A stretch of DNA of 64,000 bases from Steromphala cineraria (taxonomy: Eukaryota; Mollusca; Gastropoda; Trochida; Trochidae): assembly GCA_916613615.1 (NCBI GenBank), contig OU744736.1, positions 9,125,724-9,189,723 of the forward strand. The letters are read 5' to 3'. The stretch's first letter is position 1. Each line of letters starts with the position of its first letter. Below, piece after piece: positions 1-10,530 of the stretch. The translations under genes were made by a program, and so were the position numbers. The notes beneath the pieces are model-generated. The model made no database searches. It saw only the letters and a list, made by a program, of their open reading frames with translations, and was not told the origin of the DNA.

Positions 1-1010
1 TCCTCACATCAAACGGTCAAAGGTTACCCTAACGGCTGGACTTACGGGGCCTTGTGAGATCTTTAATCTGCGTAACGTAGTGAAGCAATTAAGATATCAT
101 TTTAATGAGATTGATACTTTTGCTTCTGACCGTAATCCTTTACTGTAGTTTGATCAAAATTGAACATCAATAAATTCTCTTGTAAATCTACTGACCCAGT
201 GTGCATTTTGAACAATAACAGCCGCAGTAGTGTTCTGTTCTGAGTTTTGCAAAGCAAATAATTATGCACCTGTAAATAATTCATCACATACACAATCATT
301 TTCTGAAGTTATACATTGGACACATATCCTAGTACTCTATCCTTATATTTTAGACAGAAGTCAATTTGAGTCGGTAATTTTTTTAGGGATCATGTCATGT
401 TGGGCAGATTTCAATTTATGTCACTTTTCATATACTTGTTCTGTTGCTGCGTCTTAAAAACATGTTCTTGTAAAATTGCAGTTACTAACAAATCTGTAGC
501 CTGCTGGATATTTCATACAAGGTATTTGAAAAGCAATGATATTGATTGACAGTTTGATTATGAGTTCCTGGTATCAGATCGTGACAGGAATGCAAAACTT
601 CCGTGTTATAAATATCTAACCATGATGAAATTCGTTTGACTGATTTGTCATATCCAAATCACAGCATTTGAATTGATCATGTAAGCCTTTGAATCTTAAA
701 AGAACTATATGGAAGAATTTATTTAAAACGAGTTATTATCTAACAAGATATATACTCTTAAATACAGCGCATGAGCCACTTTTTCTTAAGATATATTGCC
801 TTCAGTTAAGGGAAAATATATCAAATTTTTTCAATGAAAAGAAAGTGAAATTACAAGGCTGTAGACAAAGTGTTGACGAACACATCAACATTGTTCTGTT
901 CTTGTGTGTTTTACGACCAAGATTTCGCGCGGATATAACTTTATTCTTCTGCTATCATTTAAAGCAATTCTTGATTGGCATCTTTCTCGCAATGAATTGG
1001 AAAGGTTACA
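1..1010. other. No gene seen; first block of unit A
   Basis: AT-rich sequence without a convincing coding frame. From about 225 to 620 it matches 23,395-23,770 and 52,375-52,660. A 110-codon frame at 689-1021 begins at a non-ATG codon, is low in complexity and is not maintained in the matching parts of units B and C, so I treat it as chance. Confidence 0.6.
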
Positions 1011-1011
1011 A

Positions 1012-2271
1012 ACTAGATTAGCGTTTGCGGGATACCGCAAAAGCAGAGCAGCCCCGGAACTTTGGGTTTCGCCTTACCCTGTTCCGCCTTTTACAGGCCT
1101 CACCAAATTGGGAATTTTCACGTGACCTTGACCTTTGACACTCAAGGTCACACAATTCATTGAGTATAACATTATTGTAATGAAATAAAGTGTTAAAAAT
1201 TAAATTAATCCATTTTCTCCATATATGTTGACCTTGCTGTGACCTTGACCTTCGACAGTTAGTACCCAAAACTTTTTGAAAATGTTGTACTTCTCAACAG
1301 ATAATATATACAAAATCTAAACTTCATAGCACAAAAACTTTTCAAGTTATTGTATTTACAAGGAATTGCAATAACTCATATCTCATGACCTTGACCTTTG
1401 ACCTTCAAGATCACACAATAATTGAACACTTTTTATTGAGTATAACAATCATGTATTGATTAAAAGTGATCATAGTTAAAATTAAGCATTTTCGCTAAAC
1501 CATGCTTAAGTCATGACCTTGCTGTGACCTTGACCTTTGACAGATTGTAGCCGAAACCTTTTCAAAAAATTTTACTTTTCCAAGGATGATATATACCAAG
1601 TAAGAGCTTCATAGCACAAAAACTTTTCAAGTTACCGTGTTTACAAAGAATTTTCTGGTGATTTTATAATTTGTGACCTTGACCTTTGAACTTGAAAGTG
1701 AACATGTCATAATGATTCCCTGGAAGTATTAACATTTAGACATGTTCATGAGTTCTGAAAAGCTAAATGGGATAAAGTTATACCCCAATTTAGTGCATTT
1801 TGTAATAACTCATATCTCATGACCTTGACCTTCAAGGTCACACAATCATTGAACACTTTTTATTGAGTATAACAATCATGTATTGATTAAAAGTGTTCAT
1901 AGTTACATGCTTACGTCATGACCTTGCTGTGACCTTGACCTTTGACGGATTGTAGCCAAAACCTTTTCAAAATTTTTTACTTTTCCAAGGATGATATATA
2001 CCAAGTTAGAGCTTCATAGCACAAAAACTTTTCAAGTTATCGCGTTTACAAGGAATTCTTAGAGTGAATACATAGCTCGTGACCTTGACCTTTGACCTTG
2101 AAAGTGAACGTGTCAAAATCGTTCCCCCGAAGTATGAGTAGTAAGGTATGAATAAGAGTTCTGGAAAGCTTAGGGGAAAAAAGTTATAGCTAGTAGTACG
2201 AGTGCGGCGGCGGCGGCGATGGAAACTTCACAAAAACTGATAGCAGCCCCGTCCTTAGACGGGGCTGCTAA
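1012..2271 (+). mobile_element. TTGACC-rich non-autonomous element, copy 1
   Basis: It starts with CTAGATTAGCGTTTGCGGGA and has a small hairpin near the left end (TTTGCGG/CCGCAAA). It ends with a strong hairpin, AGCAGCCCCGTC-CTTA-GACGGGGCTGCT, at about 2,243-2,270. Between lie imperfect repeats of a module containing GTGACCTTGACCTTTGACC, TTCAAGGTCACACAAT and CAAGTTATCGCGTTTACAAG. A GGC-rich stretch precedes the right hairpin. It has no coding capacity. The same two ends bound a second copy at 21,676-22,561, and a left end recurs at 14,405. The superfamily is not settled. Confidence 0.75.
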
Positions 2272-2275
2272 TTAT

Positions 2276-3689
2276 CTTTTACAAAGTTCTTCCCACCCTT
2301 CTCGCATTGCAATGACAGGTCGTCGAAGTGTGCACATCAATAACATTCCTTATATTTACGTTCTTACGAGGTTTAGATCTTGGGGGAGTTTCTTCGGGAC
2401 TTTTCTTGACATGAAGGTGGAGCATGTTGCCTGCTATATGTGAATGAACTCCATCATTCTTGAAAACCGCCCCTGTCAGACCATAAACCTGATGCATTTG
2501 AAGTTAGTGGGTGTTGCTAATATACAAACGATCTGCAAATTCTCCTAGCACAACAATTAAGGCAGATCTTGTGTGCTGGATATTGTTACTTACTATAACA
2601 CATCCTCTAAACCGAATATGCTGACATTCAAATAAAAATTATAGGCGAAAATTCCATTTTACTGATTGTAAAAAAACCTGAGAGATGCTGTATTGTCTCA
2701 TAGCTTTGCATGAAATTGTGATGCATCAATAAAAAAGACTTTTCTTAATAAAGATTAAAAGATTGACTCTCCACTTTCTAAAACACCATTGACGGCGATT
2801 GCACTTTTTAAGTCTCTCCAAACAGGGCCGATAACTGGTTCTCATGGTCGAATATTCACTTCAGACAAAAGGCTCCCTGAAGTGTGTGTAGACTTTTCCC
2901 CCATCCGCAATGACCTGTTATGCAATCTTTAGGGTTGTGAAACGACGATGATGCAAGTAATTCACCCGAATAAAGACATTTGGGGTTTTGGTGGTACATG
3001 TCCTTTTTGTCGCTCAAATATAAGCATCTTCTTGCAGAAAATGTACCTGGAGGAGACGATCAAAATGACTCAATATTGGGCCAAAATGAACATTCCAATT
3101 TCAGGCACCGGTACATTTTAAACAAGTATTGATATGATGTAGGGCAATGTTATATTTTTCGAAAATTTGACATTACATAATTATATCCTCGTTTTCATGT
3201 TTAAACGAATAACAAATTTTGAAACAATATTTGCCTTTGCTGTGTTATCAGTTCCATATCCTTTTACGCTTTTAACATTTTCTCTTTACAGATTTTCTTC
3301 AATACATTTTTGCAAATTTGTTTCAAATGCTGCTCAAAAAAATTAAATGCTGAAAAGTCCTCGTTTTTGCATCGAAGCTGTGAATGATCATGTAACAATA
3401 ATGTTCAGAACAAAAAATGACAGTTGCATTTATATATTCGTTTAAACAGGTTAACTTTTTTACAACCACCTATGCGTTACTTTTTGAAGGGAATAGAAGT
3501 ATAGCAGAAGGACTAAATTCATAAAGATTCAAAGTTTGGATGCTTTAGTACAATTTCAATGTATATTATAGTTTAGTTTATTTCAATCAATATGATCTCT
3601 GATGTCTGCAAGATTATTTCCTCGTGTCCAAAAATATCAGTAGCAGTACACAGTGTAATAGTAGCTAGTGACTTTGAATACTGCCATCG
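2276..3689. other. No gene seen
   Basis: AT-rich sequence with only short frames on both strands. No repeat family recognised here occurs elsewhere in the window. Confidence 0.5.
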
Positions 3690-3872
3690 GACATTTCCAC
3701 AATCATCTCCTCTCATTCACTCAGTTTATGAAAATTTACACCACTGGTCAAAAAGGGTATCTTTTTCCACGAATACGTTCATTCTAAAAAAAACCCAACA
3801 TTCATAGCTGTGAAGTGGGGATGGAAGATAAGGAGTTCTTACAACCTTAATGTCAAGTGGCAGATCTGCGAG

Positions 3873-4013
3873 CTTTGACTACTTTGTCAGTTCTGTTTGA
3901 GGCTGGTTTCACTGCAGAAAGAACTTTCTTACAATGAGTATTGGCAAATAAGTGGCATGGATTGCAAATTTGATCTTGTTGACTCACCATTGATTTATTT
4001 TTCTCTCTCAGAC
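3873..4013. other. 141-bp conserved block, unit A copy
   Basis: The most conserved segment shared by the three units. The counterparts at 24,489-24,629 and 54,979-55,119 have exactly the same length and align without gaps. By hand count A and C agree at about 131 of 141 positions, well above the surrounding sequence. The plus strand ends in a pyrimidine tract and CTCTCAG, as in a splice acceptor. The minus strand carries ATCAATG|GTGAGT, a plausible splice donor. The minus strand of this copy is open from 4,140 to 3,853. Orientation and function are unknown; an exon, a regulatory element or an old transposon are all possible. Confidence 0.5.
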
Positions 4014-4089
4014 ACAGTGCATGAAGTAGGACAAACATACAATCCGAACGGTCACTGTTTAAATCACATTCTGATCTACTTATCATGCA

Positions 4090-5838
4090 ACTGCAAACTA
4101 CATAAGGATTGACTGTAAAACCAAAAAAAGTTATGGTCATTTGAATGAGTTATTTTGAGAAATGACACAACATGACCACTGAAAGTCCTATCTGTCAAAA
4201 TATGATTCATCTTTCTTCAAAACATTTCACACTTGAGTCTATTTTAAAGAAAATAAAAAAAATGATAAAGAAGGCACTGTATGAACCTCAAAATATGGTC
4301 ACTGATTCAATTATTCATGATAATATCTCTAGGCATAACTTTCAACTGATTCGATGATGATATTGCTTCAAGATAACTTTACACAAATTGTTTTTACTGT
4401 TTTTCATTCTCGCTAAGATCTCTAGGCATTACTTAAATAATTTGTTGATATTGCTTGAAATAACATTCCACTAATTGTTTTTAAACCAACTACGCTTAAA
4501 GTTACTGTAGAGTCAATTGAAAATATTGCCAATCTTTAACACTCCACAGTTCTATTTATATTCTAAACTTAAGATGATCTGCTCTATTTCTCTGTAGGAA
4601 CAGCAAAGGAATGAAAAAATACTGAAATGAGAAAGGAGTTAATTGTGAATACATGTACAAACAATAAACTATTGTCTCTCGTGTTTGGCAAATTGTTGAA
4701 TGACTTCAATTTCAAGAACAAAACCACAGAATGAAGCACACTATATCTTAAATATAATTTGAAGTTTATTCAGGACATTGAATATGCAATGTTACATTAA
4801 TGCTAAACATTATTTTCCATTATTGTTCTCACAGTTATCCCAAGGTTACAAATAGGGATGATTACATACACAGATTACAAATCAATAAGCTAAAATTGCT
4901 TCGCAGGGTATGACAATGACAAATTTTCAAAGTTAACTTTTTCAATTTAATATTCTGAACATTATTTCCAAAAAACGAAAAACCCATATAAATACTTAAT
5001 CTTCTATAGAGAAACCATTTAATCTGAAGCTAGTGATTTGTGCATATGCTACACTAAGTCAAATATAAAACGCAAGCATCAAGTCATGAAATTCTCATAA
5101 TAGCAAAGTGGTAATCACAAAATGGTTTTTACAATTCATAGAAAAGTAATAACATCATAGGTTCTAGTTTAGGGTTGAGCTTCTTTACTAAGTTGTTTTG
5201 TTCACACTTCATTTATAATCAAGTGCTTCATAATTTGAAATGACTGAAATACTTAAAAGAATTGCGTTGACCAAAATATGATATTGAAAAACAACACAAA
5301 TATAGTCTACGATGTGTCATCTTAATCATTTCAAATCATTTGAAACAAGTACACGTAGAAAGAAGAAGATTTAGATGTCAAATGTAATAATTTTTTGCAA
5401 TAAGATGTATTTTATGGATTCACCTAAATCTACTTTGCCTTGAGACAACAAGGAATAAAGAGAGTCAATCTGATTTGGTTGCGTCCTCAGTGTGCATTTC
5501 TTATTTAAGTGGCAGTTGATGTATGCAAGAAGTGTATTCTGATCTAACCCTGAAGCTTTCTGATGTTCAAATTACCTTAATTACTAGCAGAGAATAGAAT
5601 GAAAGAGAATGCTTCCGACAAGCTAATTCATTGACTTTTCTTGATGCTATTTTTTGCTTCATTGATAAGAGATTTTATTGTTGCAATGTTGTCGACTTAA
5701 CTTTATAGAGAGGTTTAATAAAAAATTCCATTGATGATACATTTCAGATCCAACTAAAACATTTGTCCAGCTAATGTACATTGAGAATATGCAAATTTGA
5801 GGCATTGCAATGCTTGATGAAAGGACAGACGATTGATA
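4090..5838. other. No gene seen; unit block shared with B and C
   Basis: AT-rich. From about 4,690 to 5,160 it matches 29,385-29,660 and 57,315-57,730 in sequence and order. The frames at 4,172-4,357 and similar are short and not maintained in the other units. Confidence 0.5.
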
Positions 5839-6376
5839 TCAGATATGATAAACTATGGATGGTATATCTCACTTGAAAGATCACAGAGACTCTGTCCATT
5901 ATGTAATGATTCTATTGAAAACAAAATACATTTTACATTTGATTGTCCATTTTATATTGAACTAAGAACTAAATATATACCTGAACGCTTCCTTAAAAAA
6001 AACGAGTGTAACAGGATTTATCTCTATTTTGACAACAAAGGAGGACGATGTTATTTATAAGTTGTCATTGTGTATAAAGCATGGTACGGAATTAAGACAG
6101 AACTACTTAGATACTAATTCTTAGATCAAGATTAAGGTTATTTGCCAGAATCTTGTGTAGAGCAAATTGATTGTGAATATGATTGTGATTATCGTTGTAC
6201 TCATGATACAAATCCGAAATTGTATATTTTATATACAATATTGTATACATGTATATACTTTGAACTGTATATGGGCCAGAGGCCTCAAGTACAATAAACA
6301 CTCTTTGACTTTGACTTTTGATATGGTAAACATTTATGAAAGGGGATCATAATGTCAAATTCAAGTTAAACTGTTT
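5839..6376 (+). mobile_element. LINE 3' end, copy 1 (truncated)
   Basis: Tail of a non-LTR retrotransposon. A frame of about 70 codons (to 6,060) carries a CX2CX8HX4C zinc-binding motif (CPLCNDSIENKIHFTFDC), typical of the region after the reverse transcriptase in several LINE clades. It then ends and is followed by about 240 bp of 3' untranslated sequence. That closes with AATAAACACTCTTTGACTTTGACTTTTGA-like sequence at about 6,292-6,320. The 5' part is missing, as expected for 5'-truncated LINE insertions. It is almost identical to 6,832-7,369, with only a few substitutions. Confidence 0.75.
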
Positions 6377-6382
6377 TTTAAA

Positions 6383-6570
6383 CAGTGTATAAAATAGATT
6401 GGAAATCTAGCCTGTCCTGAAAATTCATTGGTCAATTCCTTTTGGAAATTTAAGAAAAAATTTGAAAAGTTACCAGTCCTGAACAAAAAGTTACCAGTCC
6501 TGACCAAAAAGTAACCAGTCCTGGCAAAAAGTAGTCAAGGACTGGCTGACGGGCAATATTTTAAACACTG
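6383..6570. mobile_element. hAT-like MITE, copy 1
   Basis: About 188 bp with terminal inverted repeats CAGTGTATAAAATA and CAGTGTTTAAAATA (reverse complement of the right end), 13 of 14 identical. A CAGTG terminus is usual for hAT transposons. The middle contains roughly 21-bp repeats of GTTACCAGTCCTGACCAAAAA and a short inverted copy (GGACTGG). It has no coding capacity. The left flank is the end of a LINE tail and the right flank is tandem-repeat element sequence, so the original insertion context has been rearranged. The copy at 8,297-8,483 shows the clean insertion. Confidence 0.7.
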
Positions 6571-6831
6571 TATATAGGCGACAAGTTTCAGTTTTCTAGG
6601 CCTTTTACTTCAGGAGAAGATGAAAATAGATTTGAAGGACGTTCATGTTGCCTTTATTATTATTATAAAGCTACAATTCATCATCCTCACTAGTTAAGGA
6701 GTCTGTACGCAAAGTTTCAGCTTTCTAAGCCTTATACTTCTGGAGAAGAAGATGAAAATAGGTTTTTAGGGTGTGGCCCCTGTGGCCTTTATTAGGGGTC
6801 ACAGGGCCACCAAAGCTACAATTTATAATCC
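6571..6831 (+). mobile_element. Internal fragment of an AGCTCATC-ended tandem-repeat element
   Basis: Nearly identical to about 8,484-8,745. It contains CTTTCTAGGCCTTTTACTTC, GAGAAGATGAAAATAG and GGGGTCACAGGGCCACCAAAGC, the hallmarks of the roughly 145-bp monomers of this family. Neither terminus is present. It is joined abruptly to a LINE tail at 6,832. Confidence 0.75.
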
Positions 6832-7369
6832 TCAGATATGATAAACTATGGATGGTATATCTCACTTGAAAGATCACAGAGACTCTGTCCATTATGTAAT
6901 GATTCTATTGAAGACGAAATACATTTTACATTTGATTGTCCATTTTATATTGAACTAAGAACTAAATATATACCTGAACGCTTCCTTCGAAAAAACGAGT
7001 GTAACAGGATTTATCTCTATTTTGACATCAAAGGAGGACGATGTTATTTATAAGTTGTCATTGTGTATAAAGCATGGTACGGAATTAAGACAGAACTACT
7101 TAGATACTAATTCTTAGATCAAGATTAAGGTTATTTGCCAGAATCTTGTGTAGAGCAAATTGATTGTGAATATGATTGTGATTATCGTTGTACTCATGAT
7201 ACAAATCCGAAATTGTATATTTTATATACAATATTGTATACATGTATATACTTTGAACTGTATATGGGCCAGAGGCCTCAAGTACAATAAACACTCTTTG
7301 ACTTTGACTTTTGATATGGTAAACATTTATGAAAGGGGATCATAATGTCAAATTCAAGTTAAACTGTTT
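6832..7369 (+). mobile_element. LINE 3' end, copy 2 (truncated)
   Basis: Second copy of the LINE tail, exactly 993 bp downstream of the first along its whole length. It includes the same zinc-binding motif, here CPLCNDSIEDEIHFTFDC with DE where copy 1 has NK, which resembles the usual family motif more closely. Homology starts at TCAGATATGATAAAC and ends at AAGTTAAACTGTTT in both. The equal spacing shows that the copies arose by duplication of a unit (LINE tail plus spacer), not by two insertions. Confidence 0.75.
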
Positions 7370-8170
7370 AAATTCATGTTGTTCACATGCCTTCCTATAA
7401 CCCAATTCTACGAATAGTGCTCCACAACAGGTAGACTAACTAACTCAATAAGACTACATAATGTGATCCCCCTGAAAAATCTTTTTCCATGAACCTAATC
7501 TATCAGCATCATACAAAGCGCGGAAAACTTTTGAGGTAAGTCTCATTCAAATATGCAGTCATATACGAAAATACTCACATTCCCTCCCTATAAAATCACA
7601 AAAAAAGATTCAGAAAAAAAGTCATATTGTCTTCCTTCAAATGGACCTATTTAACTGACTGATGTAAAAAGGTTACGTTTGTATCCTTATGTTCTGAATA
7701 CAAGCAAAAACACTATATATGAATCAAAAGTTATCGTTTTAACTTTTATATGTTTCGGTAATAAGAGTAAACTGAATGAGGTTTTGCCCATCCATCGCCG
7801 AAAGTGGCGATTACCTATCCTAAAATCCTGTGTCATAAGTGAAAATCCCATTACGCTTGGTATGGATTATAAACTATCGCTGAGACTGTTCAAATACTTT
7901 TTCAGAACCTGCTGTTGCTCAAAGGCAAGTCATACTAACTGACATTTCAAACGAATGTCGCACTTTAAAGAGGATGGATTGATGTGCACTTTATTCGAAT
8001 TTGATGAAAGGATATAGCAACAAGTGGATGTTTCTTTTGTTTTTAACCAAACCTTCCTGAATGGTCATCGAAAATCATGAATGGGATGGGCAATAGAAAA
8101 TTGATGGGTGATCTGCATGAACAAATTTGTCGAATGGAACACTTATTTGTGAGAGAGTTATTTGCATCTT
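7370..8170. other. Unit block e, copy A; no gene
   Basis: Matches 29,945-30,785 and 59,640-60,450, with a related second version at 37,180-37,470 and 63,340-63,660. Shared landmarks are GGTATGGATTATA, GGCAAGTCATAC..CTGACATTTC, CGCACTTTAAAGAGG and GATCTGCATGAACAAATTTG. The 87-codon frame at 7,679-7,942 is not kept in the other copies. The block sits upstream of the possible signal-peptide exon in A and B, so a promoter role is conceivable but unproven. Confidence 0.55.
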
Positions 8171-8901
8171 AAAAAATAGAGCCGTTGGCTCTGTAGCTCA
8201 TCAGGCTTCATCATCAACTATGATGTAGAGTGTGGCCAATGTGATTCCCCCTTTGTAGAGGCCACAGGGTCACCAATCATAAAATTAAGTATATAGTAGT
8301 GAATAAAATAGATTGGAAATCTAGCCTGTCCTGAAAATTCATTGGTCAATTCCTTTTGGAAATTTAAGAAAAAAATTGAAAAGTTACCAGTCCTGAACAA
8401 AAAGTTACCAGTCCTGACCAAAAAGTAACCAGTCCTGGCAAAAAGTAGTCAAGGACTGGCTGACGTGCAATATTTTAAACACTGTATATAGGCGACAAGT
8501 TTCAGTTTTCTAGGCCTTTTACTTCAGGAGAAGATGAAAATAGATTTGAAGGACGTTCCTGTTGCTTTTATTATTATTATAAAGCTACAATTCATCATCC
8601 TCACTAGTCAAGGACTCTGTACACAAAGTTTCAGCTTTCTAAGCCTTATACTTCTGGAGAAGAAGATGAAAATAGGTTTTTAGGGTGTGGCCCCTGTGGC
8701 CTTTATTAGGGGTCACAGGGCCACCAAAGCTACCAATTATAATCCTTACTAGCCAAGGGGTCTGTACACAAAGTTTCAGCTTTCTAGGCCTTATGGTTCT
8801 GGAGGAGGAGTCGAAATTCCATCAAGTTAACCGACGGATAGACGCCGGACACCATGCCATGCCATAAGCCCATCGGACCTTATAGGCCCGATGAGCTAAA
8901 A
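8171..8901 (+). mobile_element. AGCTCATC-ended tandem-repeat element (complete, with nested insertion)
   Basis: The left end is ATAGAGCCGTTGGCTCTGTAGCTCATCAGGC-like, with the near-perfect palindrome AGAGCCGTTGGCTCT. The right end is ATGCCATAAGCCCATCGG followed by GATGAGCTAAAAA. Inside are roughly 145-bp monomers with GGGGTCACAGGGCCACC and AAAGTTTCAGCTTTCTAGGCC. Units B and C have no element at the matching place (about 30,790 and 60,455), so this is a unit-A-specific insertion. It has no coding capacity. The end structure resembles non-autonomous Helentron/HINE elements, but that is inference. Confidence 0.8.
8297..8483. mobile_element. hAT-like MITE, copy 2, nested, with 8-bp target duplication
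   Basis: It lies inside the element at 8,171-8,901 and is flanked by GTATATAG on both sides (8,289-8,296 and 8,484-8,491). The uninterrupted target AAGTATATAGGCGAC can be read on the opposite strand near 35,555-35,570. An 8-bp duplication and a TAGTG/CAGTG terminus fit a hAT element. The left terminus is TAGTGAATAAAATA against CAGTGTATAAAATA in copy 1, so the left end has mutated. The internal repeats of GTTACCAGTCCTGACCAAAAA are the same as in copy 1. Confidence 0.8.
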
Positions 8902-9412
8902 AGGTAACTCCACTTCTTGTGCAGTTTTGCTCAATGTCCAGTAACTGTTTGCAAAAGTTGTATCATTGACTATTTATACAACCTGACCATATGAATGGAA
9001 ATCAAGCTTTCAAACCAAGACCTTTGTTGTTTCTGTTTTAAAATGTTTTCGTGATTGAAATGTGAACACATGATGCTAACACTAAAGGAATATTGCCTTT
9101 CACGTTGGCATGTTGTAGCAATGTTGATTCAACATTGCATTGTCTGAACAACTTGATAAAAGTTTTACTGCATGTGCAAGTTGAATAGTATCTTAACCTT
9201 TGATCATTCATGTTTTCATTCCACAAAGAAAGTTGTATGTTTCTGTAGGACTAGAATGCAATGCCATTATAAACTCAACCTAAGGTGGAGCTAAACCTTT
9301 CAAAAATCGTCCCAAATCTCTTTGCTCTGAAACTGTCTACTCTGTAAGGATTTGATTGTTCAAATTCAACGTTCATCAAGAAAAGAGAGTGAATTGACTG
9401 AGGGAGAGGGGA
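8902..9412 (+). other. Unit block f, possible 5' region of an exon
   Basis: Matches 30,820-31,230. Shared landmarks are ATCATTGACTATTTATA (TATA-like), ATGAATGGAAATC, GTAGGACTAGAATGCAATG and CTCTTTGCTCTGAAACT. The corresponding segment is missing from unit C. If the frame beginning near 9,413 is an exon, this stretch would be its promoter and untranslated leader; no experimental sign is available. Confidence 0.3.
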
Positions 9413-9500
9413 GTGGAAACAAGAGTCCTTATTCCCCTAATATCAGGATTGCTACACCTCACTCTTCAAGGACATCCTTATCAATGTCTCTGTGTTATGA
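9413..9500 (+). pseudogene. Possible signal-peptide exon, unit A (start codon absent)
   Basis: Aligned to 31,248-31,354 in unit B. The frame encodes a hydrophobic stretch (RVLIPLISGLLHLTLQG) followed by HPYQC, where B has ILVLQMSCMLVCTLQG and HPYHC. Hydrophobicity and the LQGHPY motif are kept despite substitutions. The position of B's ATG codons reads GTG here, so the copy has no usable start and may be dead. The frame continues to 9,727 without resemblance to B. No good splice donor is obvious. The product is unknown. Confidence 0.2.
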
Positions 9501-9727
9501 TCATTCCCAAATATGTAGCATTGCTTGACAAAGTACTCTCTACGGCTAGAGCATCCTTTCAAACCAGATTTGTGGAGGACGTTGCATGTAGTAGCTATAC
9601 AGTCAACATACTTTCATCCATATTGCATGTCTCTTTAACTCCTGACTTTAAAAAAACAGGAGCAACAAGCAGAGTTCTCATATCATCATTACAGCTGCGT
9701 ACCTTAAGTTTGTTCACCTGCTTGTGA

Positions 9728-10261
9728 TCATGTAATTTGGGTTTCGTTTTGACGTTCATAAAATAACTCCAGGACCACTTACAAAAGATTATCAATTGCT
9801 CATGTGTAAAATAGCCATTTCCAAACCATATTTCGGGATCGTCTTGTCACTGGTGCTGAATTTCGACGTTTGGCATTATTCAATAGACAGGTGGTGTCAT
9901 ATTTGTGAAATTCGGATTTTCTTTTAATTTTAATTCTGTAGGAAAAAGATCAGCACAGTGACGTTGCCTTAGTGCAAAGAAACACATATGAATAAGATCT
10001 AAAGCTGTTGATCACTAATCAACTGCCAAATATCAAATTCTTTCAACAATTATTTCAGATGCATTATGCATGCTTAAACTTAAAAACTGTTTTCACAATG
10101 GCTTAATAGAATTATATTCATAACATCAGCTAGGTGTTCTTTTTTAAATAAAAAAATAAAAAAGTCATATGCTCTTTGTGCCTCAAATGAAAACAAATAT
10201 ATTATTACAAATCTCTGATGTGTGGATCAGTAAAAATCACCCCATAACTCAAATTCAAAGG
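9728..10261. other. No gene seen
   Basis: AT-rich; neither a coding frame nor a repeat family was recognised. Confidence 0.5.
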
Positions 10262-10530
10262 TTGGTTATCTATTTCCTCAGCAAGTGCCTAATTCAGCTA
10301 TCATAAATGGAAGATCTCTTCGCAGAGTACTAACCCAACCAAAAACACTGGATGCTGTCTTGATGAATTCTCTCGCAATCCAAATTAAACAATCCCCAAC
10401 ATTTGATTCTTTCATATCCAGACAACTCTTAGAGTCTTTTATTTGCTTGTGCTCCGAGCATATGCATACATACATACAAATACATACATACATGGTATGG
10501 TTTTAGCACTATATAAGTTGCAATTGTTAT
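10262..10530 (+). mobile_element. LINE C-terminal fragment, unit A
   Basis: Decayed 3' end of a non-LTR retrotransposon. In one frame it reads WLSISSA and, after a deletion, LMNSLAIQIKQSPTFDSFIS, matching the WLPISAR and WNSLPxxIxxSPTFDSFKS motifs at the end of many LINE polyproteins. A tail TTAGCACTATATAAGTTGCA follows, typical of such 3' ends. The unit B counterpart at 48,005-48,300 preserves WLPISAR and the QSPTFD motif and sits between the same flanking blocks. The insertion is therefore older than the A/B duplication. Confidence 0.65.
10466..10496. repeat. ACAT microsatellite
   Basis: Imperfect run of CATACATACATACAAATACATACATACATG at the 3' side of the LINE fragment. Confidence 0.8.

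Noticed and set aside
689..1021. 110-codon open frame on the plus strand
   Set aside because: Starts at a non-ATG codon, has no motif, and is not maintained in the matching regions of units B and C.
5833..7345. Two identical pairs of short frames on both strands, which could suggest a duplicated gene
   Set aside because: The plus-strand frames are the zinc-binding tail of a LINE and the others lie in its 3' untranslated region.
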